Of a stretch of 42,867 bases of DNA, positions 24,983 to 33,751 are shown in pieces. The first letter of the stretch is position 1. Each line of letters starts with the position of its first letter. The stretch spans positions 1 to 42,867 of the forward strand of contig JAMPFK010000020.1 in NCBI GenBank assembly GCA_023664485.1, given 5' to 3'. The notes below the pieces were generated by a model. It was not told where the DNA came from. It made no database searches and saw only the letters and a list, made by a program, of their open reading frames with translations. Source of the stretch: Bacteroides fragilis. GTDB lineage: Bacteria; Bacillota; Clostridia; Lachnospirales; Lachnospiraceae. A program made the translations under genes and the position numbers.

Positions 24983-26293
24983 CTATTGGTTCACTTCCAT
25001 ATCTTTCGGAAGCACAAGATTCAAAATAATCGAAACAAGGAAAACGACCGCAACGCAGTTCTCCGCGAACACATTCTGTACGATCTGCGGAAAAACAGAA
25101 AAGATTTCCGGAACCTGCGTAAAGCCGATGCCGATGCTGAGCGACAGAGCGACGATCGTGATGTTCCGCTGTGTATAGCCGCATTTCCCTACCATCTGGA
25201 TGCCGCTGACAACAATCGTACCGAACATCATAATCGTACAGCCGCCCAATACGGCATCCGGCAGCGTCGCGAGAAGCGCCCCGAAAATCGGAAAAATACC
25301 CGCCAGGATCATAATAACCGCCCCCGTTGCGATCGCAAATCTATTTACCACCTTAGTCATTGCCACCAGCCCTATATTCTGACTGAAAGAAGTAATCGGA
25401 AGGCATCCGAAAACCGATGACAGCGCGCTGATGAAACCATCGCATGCCAGGGAACCTGACAGTTCCTTCTCTGTCGCCTCCCGGTTCAGTCCCGCCGATG
25501 CAAGCGCGGTGGTATCGCCGATCGTCTCCGTCGCAGAGACAAGAAAAATCAGGATGACGGAAAGAACCGCCCCGATATGAAATTCCATGGAAAAGGGCAT
25601 AAGATGCGGAAACGCAATGACCGATGTGCCCGCAAGCGAAGAAAAATCCACCATCTGCATACAGACTGCTGCGATATAGCCGACAATAAGACCGAACAGG
25701 ACCGACAGCTGTTTCCAGAACGATTTCGCAAAAACATGGAATAAAATACAGGCGAGCAGCGTAATGGTTCCCAAAGTCCAATTCGCGGCGGAACCGAAAT
25801 CACCGGCGCCGCTGCCTCCGCCAAAGGAGGACGCTCCTACTGAAAGCAGCGAAAAACCGATCGCGGTAACGACGCTTGCCGAAACGATCGGCGTTATAAT
25901 CTTTATCCAATATGCCGCGAACAGGCCGAGCAGCCCTTCTACGATGCCGCCGATCAGCGCTGCCCCTAAAATCGCAGAATATCCATAGGTCACGCCGATA
26001 TAACAGAAAATCGACACGAACGTAAAGCTGATGCCCATCACGATCGGCAGCCCGGAGCCTATCTTCCACAGCGGGAAAAGCTGTATCAGCGTGCCGATTC
26101 CCGCGATGATCATCGCATTCTGTATCAGCATCGCCGACTGCTCCGTCGCAAGCCCGCTCGCTCCGGCAACGATGATGATCGGCGCGATATTAGCGACGAA
26201 CATCGCCAGAATATGCTGTAATCCAAAAGGAATTGCTTTCAAAACAGGTACTTTTCCGTCAATTTGATAAATAGCGTTCAGTTCGTTCTTCAT
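24983..26293 (-). CDS. pbuX: Xanthine permease (NCS2 family)
   Basis: A 436-residue nucleobase transporter with about 12-14 hydrophobic segments. The NCS2 signature is visible as AVLSVILIFLVSATETIGDT, with GSLACDGFISALSSVFG and SFSQNIGLVAMTKV following. The start MKNELNAIYQ at 26293, 38 bases after the xpt stop, is preferred over one 28 codons upstream that would overlap xpt. The xpt-pbuX pair is the classical xanthine salvage operon of Firmicutes: uptake followed by phosphoribosylation. Xanthine specificity is inferred from that context. Confidence 0.9.
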   Translation of the reverse strand: MKNELNAIYQIDGKVPVLKAIPFGLQHILAMFVANIAPIIIVAGASGLATEQSAMLIQNAMIIAGIGTLIQLFPLWKIGSGLPIVMGISFTFVSIFCYIGVTYGYSAILGAALIGGIVEGLLGLFAAYWIKIITPIVSASVVTAIGFSLLSVGASSFGGGSGAGDFGSAANWTLGTITLLACILFHVFAKSFWKQLSVLFGLIVGYIAAVCMQMVDFSSLAGTSVIAFPHLMPFSMEFHIGAVLSVILIFLVSATETIGDTTALASAGLNREATEKELSGSLACDGFISALSSVFGCLPITSFSQNIGLVAMTKVVNRFAIATGAVIMILAGIFPIFGALLATLPDAVLGGCTIMMFGTIVVSGIQMVGKCGYTQRNITIVALSLSIGIGFTQVPEIFSVFPQIVQNVFAENCVAVVFLVSIILNLVLPKDMEVNQ

Positions 26294-26330
26294 CCGTATA
26301 CCATGCCCTTCTTCGACCCGTCCTTCCGCG

Positions 26331-26912
26331 TCATTGTTCTCTGAATGTAAATTTGCCGGTCGCCGCGTCCATCTCATCGATGATAGCGAGCGACTCCAGA
26401 TGATATCCCAGATTACGGATCATCCGGCCGCCGACCTGAAATCCTTTTTCTATGGCGATTCCGATGCCAGCCACATTGGCCCCGGCTTCCGTCACAATGG
26501 AAATCAGTCCCTGGAGGGCGCAGCCGTTCGCAAGAAAATCATCGATGAGCAGAATATTTTCTCCCGGCGAAAGAAACTTTTTGGAAACAATGACCTGATT
26601 CTTTCGCTTGTGGGTAAAAGACTCCACCTCCGCAATATACATTTCCCCGTCGATATTGACGCTTTCCGACTTTTTGGCAAAAACGACCGGCACCTGAAAA
26701 TATTTTGCGACAACGCAGGCGATGCCAATGCCGGAAGCCTCAATCGTTAATATCTTGTCGATTTTTTCCTGTGCGAACCGCCGTTTAAATTCTTCTCCGA
26801 TCTGCTCGAACAGGGCAATGTCCATCTGATGATTCAGAAAACTGTCCACCTTCAATACATTTCCATCCTTAATAACGCCATCCTGTTGAATCCGTTCTTC
26901 TAAAAAGTTCAT
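26331..26912 (-). CDS. xpt: Xanthine phosphoribosyltransferase
   Basis: A 193-residue salvage enzyme converting xanthine and PRPP to XMP. The PRPP-binding motif is ENILLIDDFLANGCALQGL (about 116-134); the N-terminus MNFLEERIQQDG and NHQMD are typical of Xpt. AAGGAGGACAA precedes the ATG. It heads the xpt-pbuX unit, divergent from glutamine synthetase. The leader of about 75 bases does not match the purine riboswitch that controls xpt in Bacillus. Confidence 0.93.
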   Translation of the reverse strand: MNFLEERIQQDGVIKDGNVLKVDSFLNHQMDIALFEQIGEEFKRRFAQEKIDKILTIEASGIGIACVVAKYFQVPVVFAKKSESVNIDGEMYIAEVESFTHKRKNQVIVSKKFLSPGENILLIDDFLANGCALQGLISIVTEAGANVAGIGIAIEKGFQVGGRMIRNLGYHLESLAIIDEMDAATGKFTFREQ

Positions 26913-26991
26913 TTGTCCTCCTTGCCCGCCTTTGCTGCTGCGGCTTTTTCCTATCGGTAAACGATAACCGCTCCTTACATTTTACATTCGT

Positions 26992-27000
26992 ATTGTACCA
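26992..27000 (-). promoter_or_regulatory. Extended -10 of the xpt promoter
   Basis: TGGTACAAT on the minus strand (TG-n-TACAAT), about 80 bases before xpt. The leader that follows contains a TATCG/CGATA hairpin (26952-26966) enclosed by GCGG/CCGC. Confidence 0.5.
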
Positions 27001-27053
27001 TAGAATTTCTTTCCCGAAAAGCAAAAAGTATGATGCGGAAGCCCTTCCCTCTA

Positions 27054-27062
27054 TGCTATAAT
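27054..27062 (+). promoter_or_regulatory. Extended -10 of the glutamine synthetase promoter
   Basis: TGCTATAAT on the plus strand. The predicted start point lies just before a perfect 8-bp hairpin CCGTAATC/GATTACGG (27071-27078 and 27086-27093) at the very 5' end of the message. Confidence 0.55.
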
Positions 27063-27122
27063 CTAATCAGCCGTAATCGTGGAAGGATTACGGAATTGTA
27101 TGCAGAAAGAGAGGGGTTATGT

Positions 27123-28553
27123 ATGGACAGAAGTAAAGAAATAAGAAAGTTGTGCGAAGAGCAGAATATCCGCATGATCGATTTCAAAATGACGGATATC
27201 GACGGCCGCTGGCGGCACATCACAATTCCGGTGGAACGCTTCAGCGAAGATACCTTTACTTACGGTATCGGCTTCGACGGTTCCAATTACGGGTACGCGC
27301 CCGTCGAAAAAAGCGATATGGTATTCCTGCCGGATCCGGATACCGCTTATGTGGATCCTTTTGCGGATGTGCCCACGCTGACGATGTGCGGTAACGTATG
27401 TACGATTGGAAAAGGAGAAAACCAGCCTTTTGACCAGTACCCGAAAAATGTGAGCCTGCGGGCGGTAGAATACATGAAGGAAAGCGGCGTCGCGGACCGG
27501 ATGGTCATCGGGCCGGAATTTGAATTTTATCTTCTGGACCGCGTCCGCTTTGAGGTAACGCCGCGCAGATGCGGCTACTGGGTCGATACAAGACAGGCCG
27601 ACTGGAACTGCAGCCTGGAAGTACCGGGCAACAACGGCTATGAAGTGCCCGCAAAAGGCGGTTATCATATTGCGGCACCGCAGGATGTCGGCTACGATCT
27701 GCGCAGCCGCATGTGCATGGCGATGGAGGACTGGGGCATCAAAGTAAAATATCATCATCATGAGGTGGGCGGGCCGGGGCAGATGGAAATCGAAGTCGAG
27801 CTCGCGGACATGCCCGAAATGGCCGACAACACGATGATCATCAAATACATTATTAAGAACATGGCGGCGCAGGAAGGAAAGACCGCAACGTTCATGCCGA
27901 AACCGATCTACCAGGAAGCCGGAAACGGCCTTCATGTGCATATGCTCCTGATGAAAGACGGAAAACCGCTGTTCTACGACGAGAACGGTTATTCCGGCCT
28001 CAGCCGTACGGCACACTATTTTATCGGCGGCCTGTTAAAGCATATCGCATCCCTGTGCGCATTCACCAATCCGTCTACCAACTCCTTCAAACGGCTCGTG
28101 CCCGGATATGAAGCGCCTGTTACCGTTGGATACGCGACGTCCAACCGCAGCGCCGTCATCCGTATCCCGGCCTATGCGAAGTCCCCGGAAGCGAAACGCT
28201 TTGAACTGCGCAATCCCGATGCGACGGCCAATCCTTATTACGCTTACGCGGCGATCCTGATGGCAGGACTGGACGGCATCGAAGAACGGATCGATCCGGC
28301 AGAAAATGGCTGGGGACCTTATGATTTCAATCTTTATACGCTGTCCGAAGAGGAGCAGAAGAAAATCAAAGGCCTGCCAAAATCGCTGGGCGAAGCGCTG
28401 GAAGCGCTGGAAGCTGATCACGATTACCTGACAAAAGGCGGCGTTTTCCCGCAGCGCCTTATCGACGTATGGGTAGCACGCAAACGCGCGGAATTGAAAA
28501 AGATGGAACAGATTCCGAATCCGGCGGAATTTAAGGCGTATTACGATTTATAA
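27123..28553 (+). CDS. glnA: Glutamine synthetase (type I)
   Basis: A 476-residue enzyme that ligates ammonia to glutamate with ATP. Beta-grasp N-terminus with FKMTDIDGRWRHITIP and GFDGSNYGYAPVEKSDM. The catalytic domain has FEFYL, the His/Glu metal ligands in HHHEVGGPGQMEIE, and the GNGLHVHMLL, NSFKRLVPGYEAP, NRSAVIRIP and KRFELRNPDATANPYYAYAA motifs. There is no adenylylation tyrosine motif, so control would be by feedback or a GlnR-type system. The ATG at 27123 follows GAGAGGGG; upstream in-frame codons lie over the promoter. It has its own promoter and terminator. Confidence 0.95.
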   Translation: MDRSKEIRKLCEEQNIRMIDFKMTDIDGRWRHITIPVERFSEDTFTYGIGFDGSNYGYAPVEKSDMVFLPDPDTAYVDPFADVPTLTMCGNVCTIGKGENQPFDQYPKNVSLRAVEYMKESGVADRMVIGPEFEFYLLDRVRFEVTPRRCGYWVDTRQADWNCSLEVPGNNGYEVPAKGGYHIAAPQDVGYDLRSRMCMAMEDWGIKVKYHHHEVGGPGQMEIEVELADMPEMADNTMIIKYIIKNMAAQEGKTATFMPKPIYQEAGNGLHVHMLLMKDGKPLFYDENGYSGLSRTAHYFIGGLLKHIASLCAFTNPSTNSFKRLVPGYEAPVTVGYATSNRSAVIRIPAYAKSPEAKRFELRNPDATANPYYAYAAILMAGLDGIEERIDPAENGWGPYDFNLYTLSEEEQKKIKGLPKSLGEALEALEADHDYLTKGGVFPQRLIDVWVARKRAELKKMEQIPNPAEFKAYYDL

Positions 28554-28559
28554 AAATAT

Positions 28560-28589
28560 GAGAAGGGTTCGCTTTTGTGAACCCTTCTC
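28560..28589 (+). terminator. Terminator of glnA
   Basis: Perfect 11-bp stem GAGAAGGGTTC / GAACCCTTCTC, 6 bases after the stop codon, then TATACTTTTCG. It may also serve the convergent DUF3737 gene. Confidence 0.65.
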
Positions 28590-28628
28590 TATACTTTTCG
28601 TTTACATGTTTTGGCCTTTCCCTTCTGC

Positions 28629-29525
28629 TCACAGCTTTGCTAAAGCTTCCTCCCTGCCGCTTCTGCGTCCGCCGATCCGCACGATGACTTCCCCGCTGCA
28701 TTCTATTGCCGCATCCTCCATAATGACCTCATCCACACTATCCAAAACGATTCTTCCCGATTTCGGATTTTTGACCGACATCACATTGCCGATAATATCC
28801 GCTTCCACATCGGAATATTCAAAAGAGAGATCCGTTTCCTCCATCGTACAGTTGATCAGCTTCAAATTCTCACAATAGCAAAGCGGCTGCGTCCCGATAA
28901 TCTTACAGTCGATCAATGTCAGCCCATCGGAGAACCAGCCGGGATATTCCCCCTTCACAACGCTGTTCTTTACCGTCACATTCCTGCTGTGCCAGAAAGC
29001 GTCCTTTGTGTCCAGCGTGCAGTTCTCGATAACAAGATTTTCCATATACTGAAAAGAGTATTTTCCGGTCATCTTAATATTCGACAGCATAACGTTCTTA
29101 CTGTCGAAAAAAATATATTCCGAATTTACCGTACAGTCCTTTATCGTAATGTCTGAACATTTCCAGCCAAATTCCTGCGAATCGATATCGCAGTCTGTCA
29201 GCAGGATGCGGTTACACTCCCGTACCGCCTTGATACCGTGCAGCCTGCTCCCCGTAATCTCTCCATCGTCCGCATACCAGAGCGCCGCCCGCGTCAGTTC
29301 ATCCATCGTGGAATCTTTCAGCGAAAACCCTTTTACATGCCACAACGGATAGCGGAGCGAAAAGCTGCATTCCTCCACGGCGATATTACGGGATTCCTTT
29401 AAAACGGACTCCCCGTCTGCAGGACCTGCAAAAATACATTTACTGACCCGGCCATTCTGTAAATGATAAAGCGCCCGTTCTTCATCGAACTGCTTTTCTG
29501 TGATGATTTTATCGAATTGATTCAT
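28629..29525 (-). CDS. DUF3737 family right-handed beta-helix protein
   Basis: A 298-residue soluble protein of the DUF3737 family. It consists of many short repeats of about 20 residues with alternating hydrophobic beta-strands and turn Asn/Asp/Cys residues (LVIENCTLDTKDAFWHSRNV, NLKLINCTMEETDLSFEYSD), which points to a parallel beta-helix like pectate lyase or hexapeptide proteins. Family members are widespread in Firmicutes and uncharacterised. The start at 29525 follows GGAGAGGACTCATC; the upstream in-frame codons lack a site. It converges with glnA. Carbohydrate binding is a guess only. Confidence 0.8.
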   Translation of the reverse strand: MNQFDKIITEKQFDEERALYHLQNGRVSKCIFAGPADGESVLKESRNIAVEECSFSLRYPLWHVKGFSLKDSTMDELTRAALWYADDGEITGSRLHGIKAVRECNRILLTDCDIDSQEFGWKCSDITIKDCTVNSEYIFFDSKNVMLSNIKMTGKYSFQYMENLVIENCTLDTKDAFWHSRNVTVKNSVVKGEYPGWFSDGLTLIDCKIIGTQPLCYCENLKLINCTMEETDLSFEYSDVEADIIGNVMSVKNPKSGRIVLDSVDEVIMEDAAIECSGEVIVRIGGRRSGREEALAKL

Positions 29526-29630
29526 GATGAGTCCTCTCCTGTCTTCCAAAACTGCCAATATTATAATATGCGTCCGTTACATTTTCAACATTCACCAGGA
29601 AGAAAAGGGGTTTTTTTCAAATATAAAATA

Positions 29631-29639
29631 TGCTACAAT
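29631..29639 (+). promoter_or_regulatory. Extended -10 of the esterase promoter
   Basis: TGCTACAAT, 57 bases before the esterase start, following an A/T-rich stretch with a run of seven T. Confidence 0.45.
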
Positions 29640-29695
29640 AATCGTATCCGCAGTAAACTGTACGGCACAGAAAAATTTTAAAAAGGAGCAGAATC

Positions 29696-30481
29696 ATGGC
29701 CTACTATCATATCAAATTTTTTTCCAATTCCCTGAAAAGAAATACCTCTTTTGAAATGTATCTCCCCAACGATATACGCGAAGATATCCCCCATGAGGAC
29801 ACCGTATACAGCAGGCGGAAAATGAAAACGCTGTTCCTCCTTCACGGTTATACGGGCTGTGCGGAAAACTGGGTCCCCGAATATCTGGCTGAAAAATATA
29901 ACTTCGCAATCGTCATGCCGAACGGCGAAAATTCTTTCTGGCTCGACGGTCTTTCCTCGGGCCATCAGTTCTGTACTTTTACAGGCATTGAGTTGGTGAA
30001 TTATATCCGCAAGACCTTCGGTCTGGCAATGGACGCGGATGAAACCTATATTATGGGAATGTCTATGGGCGGATTCGGCGCGCTTCATACTGCCCTTTCC
30101 TATCCCGACAGATTCGGCAAGCTGGCCGCTCTCTCCTCAGCATTAATTGTACACGAAATCGCGCATATGAAGGAGGACGGCGGTAATTCAGTCGCAAATT
30201 ACGCCTATTATCATGAATGCTTCGGCGATTTGGAAACGGTAGAAGAAAGCAGTAATAATCCGGAAACGCTCGCCAAAAGATTAAAAGAAGAGGGAAAGAA
30301 GCTTCCTGAAATTTATATGAGTTGCGGCACGGAGGATTTTCTTCTGGAAAATAACCGCGCGCTCCATGCTTTCCTGAACAGTATCGGCGTCGAACACCTT
30401 TATCTGGAAAGCGAAGGCAGTCACGATATGGCCTTCTGGAGCGAATACGCGGTCAAATTCGTGGAGAAGATGTTTGCATAG
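29696..30481 (+). CDS. Alpha/beta hydrolase esterase (esterase D / tributyrin esterase type)
   Basis: A 261-residue cytoplasmic serine esterase. The N-terminus YYHIKFFSNSLKRNTSFEMYLP and the oxyanion HGYTGCAENWV fit the EstA/esterase D branch. The nucleophile Ser123 is in GMSMGGFGAL and the catalytic His in GSHDMAFW; the Asp is probably in SCGTEDFLL. It acts on short-chain acyl esters, perhaps acetylated carbohydrates. AAAAAGGAGCAGAATC precedes the ATG. Own promoter; converges with the two-TM protein gene downstream. Confidence 0.9.
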   Translation: MAYYHIKFFSNSLKRNTSFEMYLPNDIREDIPHEDTVYSRRKMKTLFLLHGYTGCAENWVPEYLAEKYNFAIVMPNGENSFWLDGLSSGHQFCTFTGIELVNYIRKTFGLAMDADETYIMGMSMGGFGALHTALSYPDRFGKLAALSSALIVHEIAHMKEDGGNSVANYAYYHECFGDLETVEESSNNPETLAKRLKEEGKKLPEIYMSCGTEDFLLENNRALHAFLNSIGVEHLYLESEGSHDMAFWSEYAVKFVEKMFA

Positions 30482-30513
30482 GATAATAGCTCCGCACCGG
30501 AGGCCGCCGCTCC

Positions 30514-31209
30514 CTAAACATCCAGCCCCGGACAATATTTCCGGATCAAATTGAATACTTCCTCAGCCTGTCTGCCGTTTTCCAGATAAAGACTGTCCTG
30601 TTCGTTCTTTTTCTCCGAAGCGGAACCGTTTTTGTATTCGATGACCAAAGAAATTCCCATCGTCAGATTCTGCATAACGCGGTAGTCACCCAGGTTATAT
30701 CGTATCTTTGATTTTTCTTCCTTGCAGTAAATATCATCGATATCGCCTACTTTGATAAAACGGCAGCCGAGGTTCCGGTTATACATCAGGTATTCGCTGC
30801 CAGCCATAAAACGGCATGGATATTTATCGACCACCGTATTCATAAAGGTAATCTTCCCAAAACTGCCCGATTCTATCTGCCGGACAAAGGCCGCTTTATC
30901 GTCCTCGGAACGGAAAGCGGCCGCTATCGCTTTTTCATAAGCGGGGCGCACTTTTTTGTCCGACGCTTTTTTATTCTGGAACAAAAGACAGATCCAGATA
31001 ATCAGCGCAATAGCGCAGCCAATCGGAAAATGCAGTTTCATGACGGAAGCGGCGTCTCCCCCTACGAGAAAACCAAGCGCTGTCATACCCACGACGCTGA
31101 TGACCATCCAAAGGTACAGCATTTTCGTCACTTTTTCATTGAACTTCTTAAAATCTCCGGAAAACTCCTTTAGTTCTCCATCCAGCCACATTTGAATCCG
31201 TTCGTCCAT
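30514..31209 (-). CDS. Membrane protein of unknown function with two TM helices
   Basis: A 231-residue protein with two adjacent TM helices (about 31-50 and 58-77), then a soluble C-terminal domain of about 150 residues with a beta-rich pattern (YPCRFMAGSEYLMYNRN, FIKVGDIDDIYCKEEKSKIR). The layout resembles PH-like or YcxB-type membrane-anchored domains, but no family is certain. The start at 31209 follows AGGAGGGGATTTGAA. It is the last gene of the run tlpA > CXXC peptide > polyferredoxin > hydrolase, separated from the hydrolase by 30 bases. Confidence 0.65.
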   Translation of the reverse strand: MDERIQMWLDGELKEFSGDFKKFNEKVTKMLYLWMVISVVGMTALGFLVGGDAASVMKLHFPIGCAIALIIWICLLFQNKKASDKKVRPAYEKAIAAAFRSEDDKAAFVRQIESGSFGKITFMNTVVDKYPCRFMAGSEYLMYNRNLGCRFIKVGDIDDIYCKEEKSKIRYNLGDYRVMQNLTMGISLVIEYKNGSASEKKNEQDSLYLENGRQAEEVFNLIRKYCPGLDV

Positions 31210-31239
31210 TTCAAATCCCCTCCTGTTGTTCATTCTCTT

Positions 31240-32136
31240 CTAGTATGTTTCTTCGCCCTGTTCCCGATAATCCTCCCGTATGAATGGAACCTCGATTCTT
31301 TTCTCCGTCAGGATTCCATATTTCTCCGGATGCCGGTAGGCGTTGCCGTGCACTTCTTTTTCCCGGTAAGCGCGGAGCATATCGATATCCAGCCCAGCAA
31401 GATAGATGCCTTCTTCCTCCCCGGCCTCCAGAATACAGGTATCTCTGGAACCGGGCAGTTCCGGCAGATAAGCCACGCCGTCAAATACCGTCGAATGACC
31501 GTTGCAGTCCGGCTGATCCTTCGGATAATTGCAGGTCGCGATTGCCAGCATGTTCTCGTAAGCCCTGCCCCGCAGCTGTGACAGGCGGTTGATCTCCATC
31601 GGGCAGGCGTTCGGCACGAGAAGCAATTCCGCGCCTTTCAGCATCAGGATGCGGGCGCTCTCCGGAAATTCCCTGTCGTAACAGATCATGGAGCCGACCT
31701 TTATCACCCCTTTCGCCGTATCCAGCCGGGCCACATAAAAGTCTTCTCCTGCATCCAGCCGGCATTCGTCTCCGAAATCACAGGTATGTACCTTTGCATA
31801 AGTATACTGTAATATTCCTTTCCTGTCGAACAGACAGACCGTATTCCGCGGCAAAGGTTCATGCGCCTCCAGAAAAGTGATTCCGATCGCCATATCGAGT
31901 TCCCGCGCCAGCTCCGCAAAAGAACAGACAAACGCTCCGTCTGCCGGAACCGCCAGCGCTTTCAATCCGGCAGTATCCGCCGGAATCGTATAACCGTTAT
32001 TCCACATCTCCGGGAATAAAGCGATATCGGCTCCCTGCCGCTTCGCCTTTTTACAAAATTCAATTCCCTTCTGCCAGTTGCCCTGCATCGTCCCCGTGGA
32101 TGCCAGCTGTAAAAGGGCTATCTTCAATTTCTCCAT
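31240..32136 (-). CDS. Carbon-nitrogen hydrolase (nitrilase superfamily)
   Basis: A 298-residue amidase with the full catalytic triad: Glu43 in LFPEMWN, Lys115 in YAKVHTCDFGDE and nucleophile Cys152 in GSMICYDREFPES. The usual targets are linear amides such as omega-amido acids or N-carbamoyl compounds. The branch (omega-amidase, carbamoylputrescine or other) cannot be fixed by eye. The ATG at 32136 lies 8 bases after AGGAG; an in-frame GTG three codons earlier overlaps that site. It follows the polyferredoxin gene by 33 bases and may belong to its transcript. Confidence 0.88.
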   Translation of the reverse strand: MEKLKIALLQLASTGTMQGNWQKGIEFCKKAKRQGADIALFPEMWNNGYTIPADTAGLKALAVPADGAFVCSFAELARELDMAIGITFLEAHEPLPRNTVCLFDRKGILQYTYAKVHTCDFGDECRLDAGEDFYVARLDTAKGVIKVGSMICYDREFPESARILMLKGAELLLVPNACPMEINRLSQLRGRAYENMLAIATCNYPKDQPDCNGHSTVFDGVAYLPELPGSRDTCILEAGEEEGIYLAGLDIDMLRAYREKEVHGNAYRHPEKYGILTEKRIEVPFIREDYREQGEETY

Positions 32137-32169
32137 TTCTGTCACTCCTCTTTCGCTGCCGCGTCCGGC

Positions 32170-32997
32170 TTACCGCTTTCGGAAAGAAAGGCATTTTTCG
32201 GGACAGGCCTCAATACATTTTCCGCAGCGGATACATTCCGGCGAACGGGATATTTCGGTTACGGAAAGAGCGGCCGGACACGCTCTTTCACATGCTTTAC
32301 AAAAAGTGCACTGTTCCTTTTCCCAATGAATCTGCACCAGACTAAAGCGGTTAAAAAGGCCGTAGATCGCCCCAAGCGGGCATAAATACCGGCAAAACGG
32401 CCGGAAGCATTTGACGGAAAGAAGCATGACCGCGAGCAATACGCCGAGCTTCCAGAGGAACAGGCCGCCGGCCTGGCCGCGTAAAGACGCATTTGCGCCG
32501 AGCAGGGGCAGAGCCCCAAACAGCGTCCCCGAAGGGCATAAATATTTACAGAATGCCGGCACTTTCGCAAATCCTCCGAAAAGGAACATGGATCCGGCGC
32601 ATACCAGCAAAAGAAGGACCGCGTATTTCCCGTATTTTAAATACCGGTGAAAGGGCAGCGTTTTCCTTTTTCGGAAAACGGGAATTTTACAGAGAAGATC
32701 CTGCACCAGTCCAAAGGGACACAGCCATCCGCAGACGAAACGCCCCAAAAGGCTGCCGAATACAAAGAAAAAACCGAGCGCCGCAAAGGGTATCTGAAAT
32801 CCCCGCTGATTTAACAGGGCCTGGAGCGCACCGATCGGGCAGGACGAGAACGCTCCCGGACAGGAATAGCAGTTCAGGCCGGGAACACAGACATATTTCA
32901 GCCCGCCCCGATATATTTTTCCCTGTAAAAAGCCGTACATATATCCATTTGTCACAATGGTAAAAAGAAGCTGTACTGTCAATCGTAATTTTTTCAT
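32170..32997 (-). CDS. Membrane 4Fe-4S polyferredoxin (NapH/CcdA-replacing type)
   Basis: A 275-residue integral membrane iron-sulfur protein. About five hydrophobic segments alternate with cysteine pairs: CYSCPGAFSSCPIGA, CGWLCPFG, CKYLCPSG and CRYLCPLG. Two C-terminal ferredoxin clusters follow, CTFCKACERACP and CIRCGKCIEACP, each with the CxxCxxCxxxCP pattern. It would move electrons across or along the membrane. It lies 4 bases after a 48-residue CXXC peptide and downstream of a TlpA-like thioredoxin lipoprotein, a three-gene set common in Clostridia, presumably handling extracytoplasmic thiol redox. The partner relationship is inferred from order and spacing. Confidence 0.88.
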   Translation of the reverse strand: MKKLRLTVQLLFTIVTNGYMYGFLQGKIYRGGLKYVCVPGLNCYSCPGAFSSCPIGALQALLNQRGFQIPFAALGFFFVFGSLLGRFVCGWLCPFGLVQDLLCKIPVFRKRKTLPFHRYLKYGKYAVLLLLVCAGSMFLFGGFAKVPAFCKYLCPSGTLFGALPLLGANASLRGQAGGLFLWKLGVLLAVMLLSVKCFRPFCRYLCPLGAIYGLFNRFSLVQIHWEKEQCTFCKACERACPAALSVTEISRSPECIRCGKCIEACPEKCLSFRKR

Positions 32998-33001
32998 CGC
33001 G

Positions 33002-33148
33002 CTATCCGATCCCGATACATTCCATGCAGATCATGACCGCCTTCTGCCAGATGACTGCCAGCTGTCCCTGTGCGGCCCCGACGGCGAGCAGAACGGCCCC
33101 TGCAAGCGCTCCGCAGATCCATTTCCTATTTTTCCGCCAGAAGCCCAT
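33002..33148 (-). CDS. Small CXXC membrane peptide (CD1871A-like family)
   Basis: A 48-residue protein: a short basic N-terminus (MGFWRKNRKW), one TM helix (LAGAVLLAVGAAQGQLAVIW) and a conserved end KAVMICMECIGIG with the CMEC motif four residues from the C-terminus. The tail is the hallmark of the small CD1871A-type proteins placed between TlpA-like and 4Fe-4S genes. GGGAGG lies nine bases before the ATG, inside the end of tlpA; the genes overlap by 23 bases in different frames. It ends 4 bases before the polyferredoxin gene. It is easily missed because of its length. Confidence 0.85.
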   Translation of the reverse strand: MGFWRKNRKWICGALAGAVLLAVGAAQGQLAVIWQKAVMICMECIGIG

Positions 33149-33722
33149 CGATTTTTTCCTCCCACGACGCTTTCTCCATAGCGCCGACTACAGTATCCAG
33201 AAGCATACCGTTCGCGTCAAAAAAGAAGGTCGTCGGCACGGCCGATACATCCGTCAAAAGCGCATCGTACAGGGATTCATTCAGCAGCAGATGCGTATAA
33301 TCCGCCCCCGTCTGCGCAATCAGCTCTTTCGCTATATCAAGGACTTCCTCCTCCGCATTCTCCGGCACATCGCTGATAATGCCGATAATTCTGAAATCCC
33401 CGGCATCGTACGCCTGCGCCAGTTCTCCGAGCGCCGGCATTTCCCGCAGGCAGGGATTGCAATAGGTAGCCCATACATTGACCATCGTGAGCTTCGATTC
33501 CGCAAAAATTTCCCGCGAAACGGCATTTCCTTCCATATCGTACGCCTCAAAATCAGCCGCGCCGGACAGTCCCTCCGGTAAGGCTATCGACGGCTCCTGC
33601 TGTACCGTGCCTGACTGCCCGCCCGCTCCTGTTCCTTCTTTTTCCTGTATATTTCCTCCGGCGCATCCGCCCGGCAAAAGCGCCGCCACGAGAAATGACA
33701 GGAGCAATCGCTTCCATTTCAT
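33126..33722 (-). CDS. TlpA-like thioredoxin lipoprotein
   Basis: A 198-residue exported thioredoxin-fold protein. The signal peptide ends at Cys20 in LLPGGC, a lipobox with an unusual Pro at -3, so it is probably a lipoprotein on the outer membrane face. A linker rich in Gly, Gln and Glu spans 21-50. The thioredoxin active site is Cys88-Asn-Pro-Cys91 in WATYCNPCLREMP; the cis-Pro is in VSAVPTTFFFD. It is a reductant or disulfide exchanger for extracytoplasmic proteins, fed electrons perhaps by the polyferredoxin two genes on. Upstream is a palindromic element with an outward TATAAT, 30 bases before the start. Confidence 0.9.
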   Translation of the reverse strand: MKWKRLLLSFLVAALLPGGCAGGNIQEKEGTGAGGQSGTVQQEPSIALPEGLSGAADFEAYDMEGNAVSREIFAESKLTMVNVWATYCNPCLREMPALGELAQAYDAGDFRIIGIISDVPENAEEEVLDIAKELIAQTGADYTHLLLNESLYDALLTDVSAVPTTFFFDANGMLLDTVVGAMEKASWEEKIDGLLAEK

Positions 33723-33751
33723 GGATCGCTTCCCTCCAATGACCTGTTTTA

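Noticed and set aside
26913..26990. Purine riboswitch before xpt
   Set aside because: Expected in this place by analogy with Bacillus, but none of the conserved junction or loop sequences of the class can be found; only a short TATCG/CGATA hairpin is visible.
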